Below, one piece after another: positions 1-9,037 of a stretch of 22,477 nt of DNA. The translations under genes were made by a program, and so were the position numbers. Each line of letters begins with the position of its first letter. The first letter of the stretch is position 1. The notes beneath the pieces were generated by a model, which did no database searches, was not told the DNA's origin, and saw only the letters and a program-made list of their open reading frames with translations. This DNA comes from Acidobacteriaceae bacterium (lineage in GTDB: Bacteria; Acidobacteriota; Terriglobia; Terriglobales; Acidobacteriaceae), in NCBI GenBank assembly GCA_027364815.1, contig DAHXOQ010000016.1, forward strand, positions 1-22,477, written 5' to 3'.

Positions 1-703
1 GGTCACAGAACTCTTTGGCCTGTTGCGGCACAAGTCCATCAAGAGCGCCGTAGAATTTTGTCTGGAGTTCAGACAGACGATCTGGATTGCCAATAGCGTC
101 TTCTTGAATCACATTCAGAACATCTATTTTTGCGCCGAGCGTCTCTGCAAAGGAAACTGCAAGCGCTGCTGCACGTGCGGCCGAAGTTGTGAAATCGGTC
201 GCAAACAGAATTCTCTCGAAAGGAAACTTTGTAGAGTTGACAGGCCGCACCAGCGGGCCTACTGAGAGGGAAGGACAATTCGTCGAACGAAGAATTTTTT
301 CAGCAGCAGAACCAACGATGCGACGTTCCAGACGACTTCCACCATGAGTTCCCAATACGACCATGGATGGCGAGTTGTTGTTAGCCAGTGAGGGGATAAC
401 TTCATTCGGATCGCCTTCTAAAAGCATTGGAACGGCTTCGACAGCATTTGATGAAAGGTGGGATGCCTGCTTGGACAACAGCGACATCAAATCCTTTCTC
501 TGCGCACTAAGGTGCGAATCGTCACTTTCCACCTCCATGGCTGCTTGAGAAAGTGTAAAAATATGAACCACAAGAAGCCTGGCCGAGAAATAGGCGGCTA
601 TGCGAGCCGCATACTCTCCGGCTTTCTGGGAACTTTGAGAAAAATTGGTAGCATAAATAACAGTTTTCAAATTCTGGTTTGGTCTGGCGCCTGTTACTGG
701 CAT
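1..703 (-). CDS. Tandem universal stress protein (UspA family), C-terminus beyond window edge
   Basis: Cytoplasmic UspA-fold protein, probably nucleotide-binding. 234 codons are visible from an ATG at 703-701, and the reading frame runs off the left edge without a stop. A first Usp domain covers about residues 11-148 and carries the ATP-binding signature G-2X-G-9X-G-S (G118, G121, G131, S132) in 'GTHGGSRLERRIVGS'. A second Usp domain begins at about residue 162 ('FERILFATDFT') and is cut. A GGGGAGA ribosome site lies about 8 nt before the ATG. The DUF1634 gene stops only 5 nt upstream, so this is the last visible gene of the RND/LysR/TSUP operon. Usp proteins are stress-survival factors of largely unknown mechanism; the link to efflux or anion export is inferred from position. 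Confidence 0.9.
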   Translation of the reverse strand, partial: MPVTGARPNQNLKTVIYATNFSQSSQKAGEYAARIAAYFSARLLVVHIFTLSQAAMEVESDDSHLSAQRKDLMSLLSKQASHLSSNAVEAVPMLLEGDPNEVIPSLANNNSPSMVVLGTHGGSRLERRIVGSAAEKILRSTNCPSLSVGPLVRPVNSTKFPFERILFATDFTTSAARAAALAVSFAETLGAKIDVLNVIQEDAIGNPDRLSELQTKFYGALDGLVPQQAKEFCD

Positions 704-708
704 CGTGG

Positions 709-1083
709 CTATCTCCCCGGAAATAAACTGAACAGCAAGATGAGCAGCACCACCGTGCTGACAATGGCGTACAAGCGGTCTCTCAAAAGGGTGAACCCAA
801 CTACCCCGAAGATGACACGGCAGATCGGTGTCGCAATCAGCAACAGGATACCAACTACGATCAGGCTTTGACTGTCAAAGTGACTTACACCCGACAGGAG
901 CATGTGAATGTTCTCATTTGAGGTTGGTGAGCCGTGAAACCGCTGGTAATCGAATCTTGGGCTTGGAGATAGTTTCAGATACAGAACTCCCCCAAACAGA
1001 ACGACCAAGGCTGCAATGGTCACACCGATCTGCAGCATTCGACCCATTGCCACTTCAAGTCCATGTTCATCTTGAGCAGGCAT
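709..1083 (-). CDS. DUF1634 membrane protein (TSUP partner)
   Basis: Small inner-membrane protein of 124 residues with three predicted membrane segments (about 17-36, 71-88 and 103-120) and a soluble loop of about 35 residues between the first two. I recognise it as DUF1634, a family that commonly sits beside TauE/SafE (TSUP) exporters. Its biochemical role is unknown; an accessory subunit of the exporter is the usual guess. The start ATG (1083-1081) directly follows the TSUP stop codon with no gap (TGA-ATG), which suggests translational coupling and a matched subunit ratio. The length is normal for the family and no damage is seen. Confidence 0.8.
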   Translation of the reverse strand: MPAQDEHGLEVAMGRMLQIGVTIAALVVLFGGVLYLKLSPSPRFDYQRFHGSPTSNENIHMLLSGVSHFDSQSLIVVGILLLIATPICRVIFGVVGFTLLRDRLYAIVSTVVLLILLFSLFPGR

Positions 1084-1920
1084 TCAGAGTCTCCCTGTCA
1101 GGCCGTTGAAAATCATTTCCGCACCCAGCGCCACAATGACAATGCTGAAGACCACACGGAGCGTCTTGACATGCGTATTAACCAGTAGGCGAGAACCTGC
1201 AACTGACCCTGCTAGTACTCCTAATATGACCGGCATCGCCAAACCTGGAACAATGTATCCGCGGCTCAAATAGATTCCAGCGCTCGCCGCGGCCGTTACA
1301 CCGATCATGAAATTACTGGTCGTAGTAGAAACTTTGAATGGCAGCTTCATCACCTGATCCATCGCCAGAACCTTCACTGCTCCCGACCCGATTCCCAGTA
1401 AACCAGATAGCGTTCCGGCAATAAACATGATGCCGAAGCCAGCCGGAACATGCTCAGCTACATACTCTTCATGACCGCCTGTTACCGGAAACGAGCCTCT
1501 CAAATTCAATTTCATCGCGAGTGAATCTGGTATGAGACTCGCTTTCTCTTCAGCGATTTTATGCATCGACGTCCATGCCGAATATAGAAGTACAAATCCA
1601 AAAATTGTTCCGATCCAATTCCCGGAGACTCTGGCCGTCAGATAGGCGCCCAGAAGCGCGCCAAGCGTAGTAGCCACTTCCAGAAACATTCCGATACGGA
1701 TATTCGAATATCCTTCACGTACATAAGCCGCAGCTGCGCCTGATGAAGTTGCGATTACAGAGACAAGTGATGCACCAATCGCGTAGTGTAGGTCCACTTT
1801 GAAGAGAAGACACAGGACTGGAACAATAACAACTCCACCTCCAAGACCCGTTAATGCGCCAAGCAGGCCAGCAAGAATTGAAGTTCCGAAGATTGCGATA
1901 GTGAAAACAAGAACGCTCAT
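1084..1920 (-). CDS. TSUP family (TauE/SafE) anion exporter
   Basis: Inner-membrane transporter of 278 residues. It has the two inverted halves typical of TSUP proteins, each opening with a glycine-rich segment: 'GLGGGVVIVPVL' at about 25-36 and 'LLGIGSGAVKVL' at about 174-186. Hydrophobic segments fill the rest, except for a polar linker at about 120-160. Family members move sulfite, sulfonates, thiosulfate or other organic anions; the substrate here cannot be read from sequence. The ATG abuts the LysR stop codon, and its own stop abuts the DUF1634 start. A LysR-type regulator directly upstream fits sulfur or organic-anion control, but that is inference. Confidence 0.88.
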   Translation of the reverse strand: MSVLVFTIAIFGTSILAGLLGALTGLGGGVVIVPVLCLLFKVDLHYAIGASLVSVIATSSGAAAAYVREGYSNIRIGMFLEVATTLGALLGAYLTARVSGNWIGTIFGFVLLYSAWTSMHKIAEEKASLIPDSLAMKLNLRGSFPVTGGHEEYVAEHVPAGFGIMFIAGTLSGLLGIGSGAVKVLAMDQVMKLPFKVSTTTSNFMIGVTAAASAGIYLSRGYIVPGLAMPVILGVLAGSVAGSRLLVNTHVKTLRVVFSIVIVALGAEMIFNGLTGRL

Positions 1921-2919
1921 TCAGGAGACCGCACCCTGATGGTCCTCAGCAGGGGCATTCCCCATCACAACCAACTTTCTCAGCTCTCCGTTCTTTTGAA
2001 TCTTTTCCTGGCGTTGTCTTTCAGCCGCACCGTACTTTCGAAAAATCTCTAACAGTTGACCGACTGGCCCTCTCGGATCTGGGCCATTGAGAAGAGCAAT
2101 GCTGAGTTCGCGCTGGATGGGACCATTGTCAAGTCGTACTACCTTGACACTTCCAACTTTCAACGCCTTTTCTGCCGCAAGGTATGGAACAAAGCCAATC
2201 CCTAATCCGGCTTCTACTGCAGCAATGATACCTTCGGTGGAGTTTATGTCAATCAATGTGCGAAGCTGCTGGCGCAAGACTCCATTCCGCTCAAGATATC
2301 CCTCTACAAATTGACGCATGCCCGATCCGACTTCTCGAAGCAGAATTCTCTCCTGAACCAATTCGGCGGCATTGACGGTCGACTTTTTCGCCCAACGATG
2401 ATCCGGCTTCACAATGAGCGCCAGCTCATCCTCACCAAACACTTCGATCTTCAAATCAGGACGATGAGCGGGAGCCTCTATCAATGCGAGACTGATCTGG
2501 TGTGTAGTCAGAGCTTGCAGAACTTCATTCGTGCTTCCACCCATGATATGAATGCGAAGCGTCGGCCAGTCATGCATGAGACTGGGAAGAAGCTTTGGCA
2601 AAAGATGGACGGCAATTGTGTGCGAGGCGCCAATACTAAGCTCGACACCTTCCAGCGCGCCAAACGGAGCCAACGCAGCAATTGCGTCGCTTGTAATGGC
2701 TTCGATCCGCCGCACATATTGCAAGAGTGTCGCGCCCGCCGGAGTGAGGGTAGTCTCGCGCCCGATGCGATTGAAGAGCGCAATTCCAAGACTTTCCTCG
2801 AGCGACCTGACCTGTGCCGTGACTGCGGGTTGCGTCAAATGAAGCTCTTCAGCAGCGCGACGATAATTCAGCATCTCCGCAACCACGCGGAAAACTTTCA
2901 ACTTGAAATTCTCAATCAT
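1921..2919 (-). CDS. LysR-type transcriptional regulator
   Basis: DNA-binding regulator of 332 residues. The N-terminal winged helix-turn-helix spans about residues 1-60 ('NYRRAAEELHLTQPAVTAQV', then 'LFNRIGRETTLTPAG'), followed by a type-2 periplasmic-binding-like effector domain at about 90-295. The overall look is that of the CysB/CysL/CbbR-like branch. A polar tail of about 30 residues extends beyond the usual ~300-residue length. The ATG overlaps the TolC-like gene's stop by 4 nt (ATGA), and its own stop abuts the TSUP ATG. LysR regulators are usually transcribed divergently from their targets; here the gene is embedded co-directionally, so it may regulate its own operon from the far-upstream promoter region. 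The effector is unknown. Confidence 0.9.
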   Translation of the reverse strand: MIENFKLKVFRVVAEMLNYRRAAEELHLTQPAVTAQVRSLEESLGIALFNRIGRETTLTPAGATLLQYVRRIEAITSDAIAALAPFGALEGVELSIGASHTIAVHLLPKLLPSLMHDWPTLRIHIMGGSTNEVLQALTTHQISLALIEAPAHRPDLKIEVFGEDELALIVKPDHRWAKKSTVNAAELVQERILLREVGSGMRQFVEGYLERNGVLRQQLRTLIDINSTEGIIAAVEAGLGIGFVPYLAAEKALKVGSVKVVRLDNGPIQRELSIALLNGPDPRGPVGQLLEIFRKYGAAERQRQEKIQKNGELRKLVVMGNAPAEDHQGAVS

Positions 2920-4379
2920 GGAGTTGCTCCAATCTGGTAATTGAGCATGGCAAGCGAGAGCCGGTATTGGTATTGAGCGTCCGTGTTGCCTATTGCTGCA
3001 TCCGTTTGCTGGAACTGCGCCTGGCTGAGTTCAACAATGGAGCTGAGCCCGAGCTGGTAGCGTGATTGCGCCAACTGCAGCGCCAGGTTTGCCTCTTTCA
3101 GAAGATCTTGAGTGACGCTGACTTTTTGATATGCCGTATTGGATGCCAGCCAAGCGGTTCGAACATCGCGCACGATCCGTTCGCGCAGATCGCGAGCCTG
3201 TTCTGAAGCCGCCTGCGCACGGATGGACGCCTCTTTCGCCTGAGCCGTGTAAAGAAAGCCGTTGAAAATGGGAATATTCATGTTGACACCAACGCCGCCC
3301 CACCAATTCGCTGTGTAATACTGCGCGGGACGAATGGGTACGCTTCCTACAGTTCCCATCGCACTGATGCTTGGCAACAATTGGTCACGCTGAGCATGGC
3401 TGAATTTGACCGCCGCTTGTTGGCTATAATTCAGCGCTTGCAAATCCGGACGCTGTTGCAATGCAAGCTGCAGCAGTTGATCTGCGTCTGGAGGTGGCGC
3501 CATCACTGCTGTGTTGTCGTCAACCAGGTCAAAGACTTGCAGCCGTTCAAGTCCCAACACTGCGTCCAATGCAGCCATCGTCGAGTCAACGTTGTTCTGC
3601 GCGTCGAGTTGCAATAACTTTGCCTGGGATAAGTTGACGTCAGCAAAACTCAGATCCAGTGTCGACTTGAGCTTGTTCTTAGTCAGCTCGCTGATCTGTG
3701 TTTCCGTGGTCTGACGAGTGTTTACGTTTTGATCAGCGACCTTGAGCAATGCCTGGGCCTGAAGTGCATTAAAGAACGCCTGATCCACAACAAAAACAAT
3801 ATCTTCAACACTGGCGAGGGCGCTTGCATTTTGCGCCTTCTCCTGCAACTTTGAAGAAGCCACAAGGTTGGTGGTTCTGCCGAAGTCAGTGATGAGCTGG
3901 GTAAATTGTCCGCCTGCTCCCGCGTGCTCGAAGAGGCGCGAAGAGGTGAGCGAACCTGCGGAAATGCGGCTGGCATTTTCCGCATCTACGGCAGTAATGC
4001 TGCCTGTGGCAGTAGGCAGTAGCGCTGCTCTCGTCTCGCGAACAACTTGGTGTTGTGCCAATGCAAGCAGGCGCGCCAGGCTGACTCGGGGATTGTTTTT
4101 GACGGCCATCTTCTCGGCATCCGCCAGCGTGAGGCGCGGATGCTGGCCGGGGTCAGCATTGCTCACCGCGGCTTGCGTCGCCGGTGTCTTGTCCTGACCC
4201 ATCGCCAGGTTAGCCATTGGCGCGCTTTGCTGCGCCAGAAGCGTGAGCTGAATCGATGGGGCATCAGGCAACTGCGGCTTGGTAGCTGCACTTTGTCCAT
4301 AGATTATGCTGGGACAAAAGATTGCAACTGAAAGAAGAGGCTTGAGACTCAAGTGACGGGTTCTCATCTGTGCGCTCAT
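2916..4379 (-). CDS. TolC-like outer membrane efflux protein
   Basis: Outer-membrane channel component of a tripartite efflux pump, 487 residues. An N-terminal signal peptide (about 1-29, ending near 'IIYGQS') is followed by a proline-rich linker and two outer-membrane efflux protein repeats made of long amphipathic helices (about 80-280 and 290-485). Recognisable pieces include 'LTLADAEKMAVKNNPRV' and the C-terminal 'SRYQLGLSSIVELSQAQ', which is typical of the second repeat. The ATG lies 3 nt after the RND pump stop, and the gene overlaps the LysR start by 4 nt. It should form the exit duct for the pump and adaptor encoded just upstream. Confidence 0.92.
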   Translation of the reverse strand: MSAQMRTRHLSLKPLLSVAIFCPSIIYGQSAATKPQLPDAPSIQLTLLAQQSAPMANLAMGQDKTPATQAAVSNADPGQHPRLTLADAEKMAVKNNPRVSLARLLALAQHQVVRETRAALLPTATGSITAVDAENASRISAGSLTSSRLFEHAGAGGQFTQLITDFGRTTNLVASSKLQEKAQNASALASVEDIVFVVDQAFFNALQAQALLKVADQNVNTRQTTETQISELTKNKLKSTLDLSFADVNLSQAKLLQLDAQNNVDSTMAALDAVLGLERLQVFDLVDDNTAVMAPPPDADQLLQLALQQRPDLQALNYSQQAAVKFSHAQRDQLLPSISAMGTVGSVPIRPAQYYTANWWGGVGVNMNIPIFNGFLYTAQAKEASIRAQAASEQARDLRERIVRDVRTAWLASNTAYQKVSVTQDLLKEANLALQLAQSRYQLGLSSIVELSQAQFQQTDAAIGNTDAQYQYRLSLAMLNYQIGATP

Positions 4380-4382
4380 TTT

Positions 4383-7300
4383 CTATACCTCCTCTGCAAC
4401 AGCAGATGTGGAATGTTTTTCGCGTCTGCCGTGAACGATCAGGTACACTGCCGGCACGAGGAAGACGGTGGCAACCACCGAAACCGCAAGCCCACCAATG
4501 ACCGCACGAGCCAGTGGCGCATATTGCTCGCTGCCTGCTTCAGTTCCCAGCGCCATTGGAATCATGCCCAACAATGTTGCCAGTGAGGTCATAAGAATCG
4601 GACGCAGACGAATCTTGCACGACTGAACGACAGATTCCAACAACGGCAGGCCCTGCTTGTGCAGAACGCCGGCGAATTCAACAATCAGAATACTGTTCGA
4701 AACCACAATGCCGGTCATCATGATCACGCCCATTAAGGACATAATGTTGAGCGAACTCCCCGTTACAAGAAGAATCATCACAACGCCCGCCAATCCGGGT
4801 GGAATCGCCATGAGGAGGATGAATGGATCGACAAATGAAGTGAACTGCGTCATGAGAATCAGGTAGACCATCAGCACTGCCATCACGAGTCCTAATCCAA
4901 ATTCCAGGAACGACTGGTTCATGCTCACCACCGCGCCACGTACTTTGAGCACTGTGTTTTTGTCCGTTTTAGTGTTCGCCACGAGCTTGTTGATCTCTCC
5001 GCCCACCTTCTGCAAAGCTTCGGTTTTGGTTGAGACGTACACATCAATCACTCGGCGAATTTGATAGTGATCCACTTCCGTTGGTGTGTTGATCAGCTGG
5101 ATGTCTGCCACCGAACTCAGTGGCGTATATCCAGATGTGTGGTCGCCTTTCCAGAACTCGCGTGAATTGCTTGAGGCTTCATGCGCATCCTGCATGGGAC
5201 TGAAACCAGTCGGATGAACTCCGCGCAGCGGAATGTTTTTGAAGTCTTCCATCGACATGTTATTGATGAAGCGATTAGCGTACTGAACCGTCACCATGTA
5301 GTTGTTGCCGCTCTTGGGATCGATCCAGTAACTCGGTGCAACCATGCCGTCAGAGGTCATGGCGGTAATCACGTTGTCCACCACATCCTTCGCCGAGAGA
5401 CCGATCAGGCTGGCCTTCTCTCGGTCGATGTTGAGTGCAATGCCGGGATAATCCAGTGCCTGCGGAATATAAACTCCGCTGACATTGGGCATCGTTTTGA
5501 TTTTCTGTGCGAGGCTTGTGGCAAGCGCATAAGCCCCATCCATGTCGTTTGAACCAACCTGGATGTCTATCGGAGCAGGCAGACCCTGGTTAATCACGCC
5601 ATCCACAAGTCCGCCCGCCTGGTAGTACGTTGTTAGCTCCGGCATATCGTGCGAGACCTTCTCCTGCACACGGCGCATATATTCGTAACTTCCGAGGCTG
5701 TGGTCCTCTTTCAAACTGACCTGTACAAATGCAGTATCCATTGAGGCGTTCGTTGTGTAGATGGATGAGAGGTCAGGGTAAACGCCGATATTCGAGACGA
5801 TCATGTCGAGATCGGCAGGTTTAACCACGCCGCGAATAATCGTCTCGACCTTGGCAATGTAATCGTTGCTCACCTCCAGGCGCGTTCCGCTGGGCATGCG
5901 AACATCAATAACGAACTGGCCGGGATCGGTGCGCGGGAAGTAAGCGCGTCCTAGAAATGGGAAAAGCACCAGCAGTGTCAGTGCCACGCCGCCCAGAATC
6001 GCGCCAGCTGTGAAGACGGGACGCTGCATTGCACGCATCGCCAGACCTTCATACCAATTAAGCATGTGCTGGAATTTCTCGTTGAACTTGCGTTCAAAGC
6101 GCGTGAAGAATCCCGGCTTTGTATTCTTTCCGTGTGAGTCTTCATGCGATAGACGGATGAAATTTGCGCAGTAGAGCGGCACCACGGTCATCGCGAAAAA
6201 ATACGAAGCGAAGATCGAGAGTACGACGCCGAGCGCCAGTGGCGTGAAGATGTATTTACTGATGCCGGAGAGAAAGCTAACCGGGAAGAAGACGATGGAA
6301 GTCGTCGAGGTCGCAGCTAACACGGCAAGGGATACTTCCATGCCTCCTTTCTCAGCCGCCTCTCTTGGTGCGAATCCCATCTCCATGTAACGGAAGATAT
6401 TTTCAAGCACCACCACAGAGTCGTCGATCAGTCGCGAGAAGGCCAGAGCCAGGCCACCGAGTATCATGGTGTTGATTGAGCCGCCCATAGCACTGGTTAT
6501 CAGTAAGCACACAAGCGCCGACAATGGAATCGACAGCAACACTGCAAAGGTTGCGCGTGGACTTCCAAGGAAGACCAAAATCATGATGCCCGTTAGAATC
6601 AGGCCGATGCTCGCTTCCTTGATCAGGTTCTTGATGGCGAGCTTTACAAATACTGACTGGTCAAAAACCACAGCCGTCTTAAGCGATTCAGGAATGTCGA
6701 CCAGGTGCTTGATGGCCGCCTTCATTCCGTCGACGATGGTGATGGTGTTACTGTCGCCTCCCTGTTTGAAGACCGGCACATAAACTGAGCGCTGCCCGTC
6801 GATGCGCACGATGTTGTACTGGAGTGCGCCAGCGTCTTCAGCATGGCCAATGTCTGCCACCAGCACTGAGGAGTTGCCCACCGACTTGAGCGGCATCTCG
6901 TTCATCGAGTTCGCGTCAGGAAATTGACTGTTGGCATAAATATTGAAGTCCTTCGATCCAATGCGCACATCGCCGGCAGGAAGAATCAGGTTGGAACTGT
7001 TGACCGCTTTCACCACGTCGTTCAGGCTAAGATTGCGCGCTTCCATTTTCTGCGGATCAACATAGACTTGAATCTGCCGGTAAGTACCGCCAAAGGGCTG
7101 TGGCACTGACGCGCCCTGGACGTTCGAAATCTGATTGCGGACCTGGAACTGGGCTAAATCTTTTAGGTTTGTTTCATTGAGCCCCTCACCCTTCAGCGTC
7201 ACAAGACAAACCGGCTGCGTCGATGCATCCATCCCAAGCACAACAGGAGGCAATGTGCCCGGTGGCAATCGGCGCAGGTCGGCCATAGCCAGGTTGGCAA

Positions 7301-7616
7301 TGTTACTCAACGCGGCATTGGGATCAGTGCCAGGTTTGAAGTAAATCTTGATCAGGCTCACGCCGGTCAGCGAACGGGATTCACTGTGGTCAATGTTGGC
7401 GCCCAGCGTAAAGAAGCGCTCGAATGTATTCGTAATGTCAGCTTCAATCTGTTGCGGCGGCATGCCGTTGTAAAACGTGGCTACCACCACCACCGGCATC
7501 TCAATTTTGGGGAATAGATCGACCGGCATTCGTTCCGTGTTGACGGACCCAACGAGGGTGACCATCAGGCACAGCATGATGATGAAGAACGGATACTTGA
7601 GAGCAAATTTAGGCAT
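4383..7616 (-). CDS. RND efflux pump permease, AcrB/HAE1 type
   Basis: Inner-membrane proton-driven exporter, 1077 residues, full length for the family (about 1030-1080). It starts with the standard cytoplasmic/TM1 segment ('FALKYPFFIIML') and has two porter-domain pairs. TM4 holds the acidic pair D398-D399 in 'FSRLIDDSVVVLEN'. TM10 reads 'GIVVSNSILIVEF', with serine (about S973) where AcrB has the proton-relay lysine K940. Drug-type rather than metal-type (CusA) export is suggested by overall resemblance to HAE1 pumps; the substrate is unknown. The ATG overlaps the adaptor stop by 1 nt (TAATG). No frameshift is seen. The missing lysine is found in other non-AcrB HAE1 relatives, so I do not call the pump dead. 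Confidence 0.95.
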   Translation of the reverse strand: MPKFALKYPFFIIMLCLMVTLVGSVNTERMPVDLFPKIEMPVVVVATFYNGMPPQQIEADITNTFERFFTLGANIDHSESRSLTGVSLIKIYFKPGTDPNAALSNIANLAMADLRRLPPGTLPPVVLGMDASTQPVCLVTLKGEGLNETNLKDLAQFQVRNQISNVQGASVPQPFGGTYRQIQVYVDPQKMEARNLSLNDVVKAVNSSNLILPAGDVRIGSKDFNIYANSQFPDANSMNEMPLKSVGNSSVLVADIGHAEDAGALQYNIVRIDGQRSVYVPVFKQGGDSNTITIVDGMKAAIKHLVDIPESLKTAVVFDQSVFVKLAIKNLIKEASIGLILTGIMILVFLGSPRATFAVLLSIPLSALVCLLITSAMGGSINTMILGGLALAFSRLIDDSVVVLENIFRYMEMGFAPREAAEKGGMEVSLAVLAATSTTSIVFFPVSFLSGISKYIFTPLALGVVLSIFASYFFAMTVVPLYCANFIRLSHEDSHGKNTKPGFFTRFERKFNEKFQHMLNWYEGLAMRAMQRPVFTAGAILGGVALTLLVLFPFLGRAYFPRTDPGQFVIDVRMPSGTRLEVSNDYIAKVETIIRGVVKPADLDMIVSNIGVYPDLSSIYTTNASMDTAFVQVSLKEDHSLGSYEYMRRVQEKVSHDMPELTTYYQAGGLVDGVINQGLPAPIDIQVGSNDMDGAYALATSLAQKIKTMPNVSGVYIPQALDYPGIALNIDREKASLIGLSAKDVVDNVITAMTSDGMVAPSYWIDPKSGNNYMVTVQYANRFINNMSMEDFKNIPLRGVHPTGFSPMQDAHEASSNSREFWKGDHTSGYTPLSSVADIQLINTPTEVDHYQIRRVIDVYVSTKTEALQKVGGEINKLVANTKTDKNTVLKVRGAVVSMNQSFLEFGLGLVMAVLMVYLILMTQFTSFVDPFILLMAIPPGLAGVVMILLVTGSSLNIMSLMGVIMMTGIVVSNSILIVEFAGVLHKQGLPLLESVVQSCKIRLRPILMTSLATLLGMIPMALGTEAGSEQYAPLARAVIGGLAVSVVATVFLVPAVYLIVHGRREKHSTSAVAEEV

Positions 7617-8899
7617 TACTTCGTACCCCCATTGCTCTCTTCCGCTTTCATATCGATCACGCTGCCTGACTCACGCACAACATCGGATGAAGGTGTATGG
7701 GTCATGATTGGTGTAACCACTTCGCTTTCGCTGTAATTCTCCTGGCCCCCGATTACAACCCGGTCACCGGGTTCAAGACCACTTTTAATTTCAGCAAGCT
7801 TCGAGCCACGCAGACCCACCTCTACGTTGCGGACGCGAATTTTGTTATTCGAGTCCACTAATAGTACCGTCTCCTGTTTGCCGTTGAGCACCAACGCCTC
7901 AACAGGAATCGTCACCACATTTTCAGCACGAGCAAGTTGCATCTCTGTATTGGCGTACATGCCGGGAGCGATCGAGAGATCCTGATTCTCCACGTCAATC
8001 TCAGTCTCCATCGTGCGCGTTTCAAAGTTCACATCGCGTGTAAACCGCGCAATCTTTCCTGTAAATGAACGGTTAATGGCATCCACCCTGATCTGCATTG
8101 TGTCTCCGACGTGCACATACCGGACATCTTCCTCCGGAATCGGCATGCGTAGGCGCAGCAAGCCACTCTGCGAAAGCCTCACGATTGGAACATCTTGTTC
8201 ATTTGAATTTGACCCGCTCTGGATCAGCGCTCCAGTATCGGCATAACGCCAGACAATGACTCCATCAAGCGGCGCCACAACATTAGTGTAGTTTTTCAGA
8301 GCCTGCACACGGTCGTTGTCCGTCTGCGCCACTGACGAATGCTGTTGTGCAGCGGACGCTTCGGCCTTTGCCGCATCCACCTGTGATGCCGATGCCAGAT
8401 CTTTACCCTGCGCGTCGTCAAGTTCCTGTTGCGCGATCAATCCCGGCTGCGCCTTTGAGGTTTCGAGCAGGCGCTCGTAAGCGAGATGAAGTGCATTATG
8501 TGTTGCCTCTGCACGCTGAATCTCATGCTGGGCACGAACTAACTCGTCCTTGCTCTGCTGAATTGCGAAAACAGTGCCCTTGAGCTGCGCGTTCAACTCT
8601 GGAACTTCCAATACTGCCAGAGTCTGGCCTTTGTGCACTCGATCGCCGATATCCACATTGATCTTGACCATGAAACCGGTCACCTTCGGGTGAACATCTA
8701 CTACCTGGTAAGGCTGAAATTGCCCGGCAAGGCTCAATATGTGCGCAACATTGCCCCGTGTTGCCGTTGCAACCTTCGCCGAGGGGGCCTCGGCAGATTT
8801 TGAATCTGAATGCTGACTGATTATTTTGTACGCTACGATGCCGGCCAGAACGAGAAATATGATTCCCGCGCCGAGAATCAAGGAGGATCGCTTTCGCAT
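7616..8899 (-). CDS. RND efflux periplasmic adaptor (membrane fusion protein)
   Basis: Adaptor joining the RND pump to the outer-membrane duct, 427 residues. There is an N-terminal membrane anchor (about 7-27). The first lipoyl half ('VHPKVTGFMVKINVDIGDRV', about 69-88) leads into a long helical hairpin at about 103-203, and the second lipoyl half is at about 205-230 ('VVAPLDGVIVWRYADTG'). Beta-barrel and membrane-proximal domains follow to about 395. The tail is polar. The start is ATG 8899-8897 with AGAGGTG about 11 nt upstream. This is the first gene of the tightly packed seven-gene run; the pump gene overlaps its stop codon. The upstream inverted repeat at 8983-9013 may control it. Confidence 0.93.
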   Translation of the reverse strand: MRKRSSLILGAGIIFLVLAGIVAYKIISQHSDSKSAEAPSAKVATATRGNVAHILSLAGQFQPYQVVDVHPKVTGFMVKINVDIGDRVHKGQTLAVLEVPELNAQLKGTVFAIQQSKDELVRAQHEIQRAEATHNALHLAYERLLETSKAQPGLIAQQELDDAQGKDLASASQVDAAKAEASAAQQHSSVAQTDNDRVQALKNYTNVVAPLDGVIVWRYADTGALIQSGSNSNEQDVPIVRLSQSGLLRLRMPIPEEDVRYVHVGDTMQIRVDAINRSFTGKIARFTRDVNFETRTMETEIDVENQDLSIAPGMYANTEMQLARAENVVTIPVEALVLNGKQETVLLVDSNNKIRVRNVEVGLRGSKLAEIKSGLEPGDRVVIGGQENYSESEVVTPIMTHTPSSDVVRESGSVIDMKAEESNGGTK

Positions 8900-8982
8900 A
8901 ACTCGATTGCACCTCTAAAATGAATTTTGATTGTAGGGTGAAGAATAGCAGGACACATACTCAGAACGAGGACATTACCTGC

Positions 8983-9013
8983 TGCATTCGAATACCTCAT
9001 TCCCTCGAATGCA
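8983..9013. promoter_or_regulatory. Perfect 9-bp inverted repeat upstream of the efflux operon
   Basis: TGCATTCGA at 8983-8991 and TCGAATGCA at 9005-9013 are exact reverse complements separated by 13 nt. The dyad sits 84-114 nt upstream of the adaptor start, in the gap after the small membrane-protein gene. No T-run follows on either strand, so an intrinsic terminator is unlikely. An operator for the operon's LysR protein or for an unlinked repressor is the likeliest reading. Confidence 0.55.
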
Positions 9014-9037
9014 CAAATGCTGAAGACTAAAACGTGA

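Noticed and set aside
458..871. Plus-strand frame of 137 codons over the first Usp and DUF1634 genes
   Set aside because: It crosses the junction of two supported minus-strand genes and shows no domain.
2311..2940. Plus-strand open frame of 209 codons opposite the LysR gene
   Set aside because: It is antisense to a well-supported LysR protein, and the translation has no domain character.
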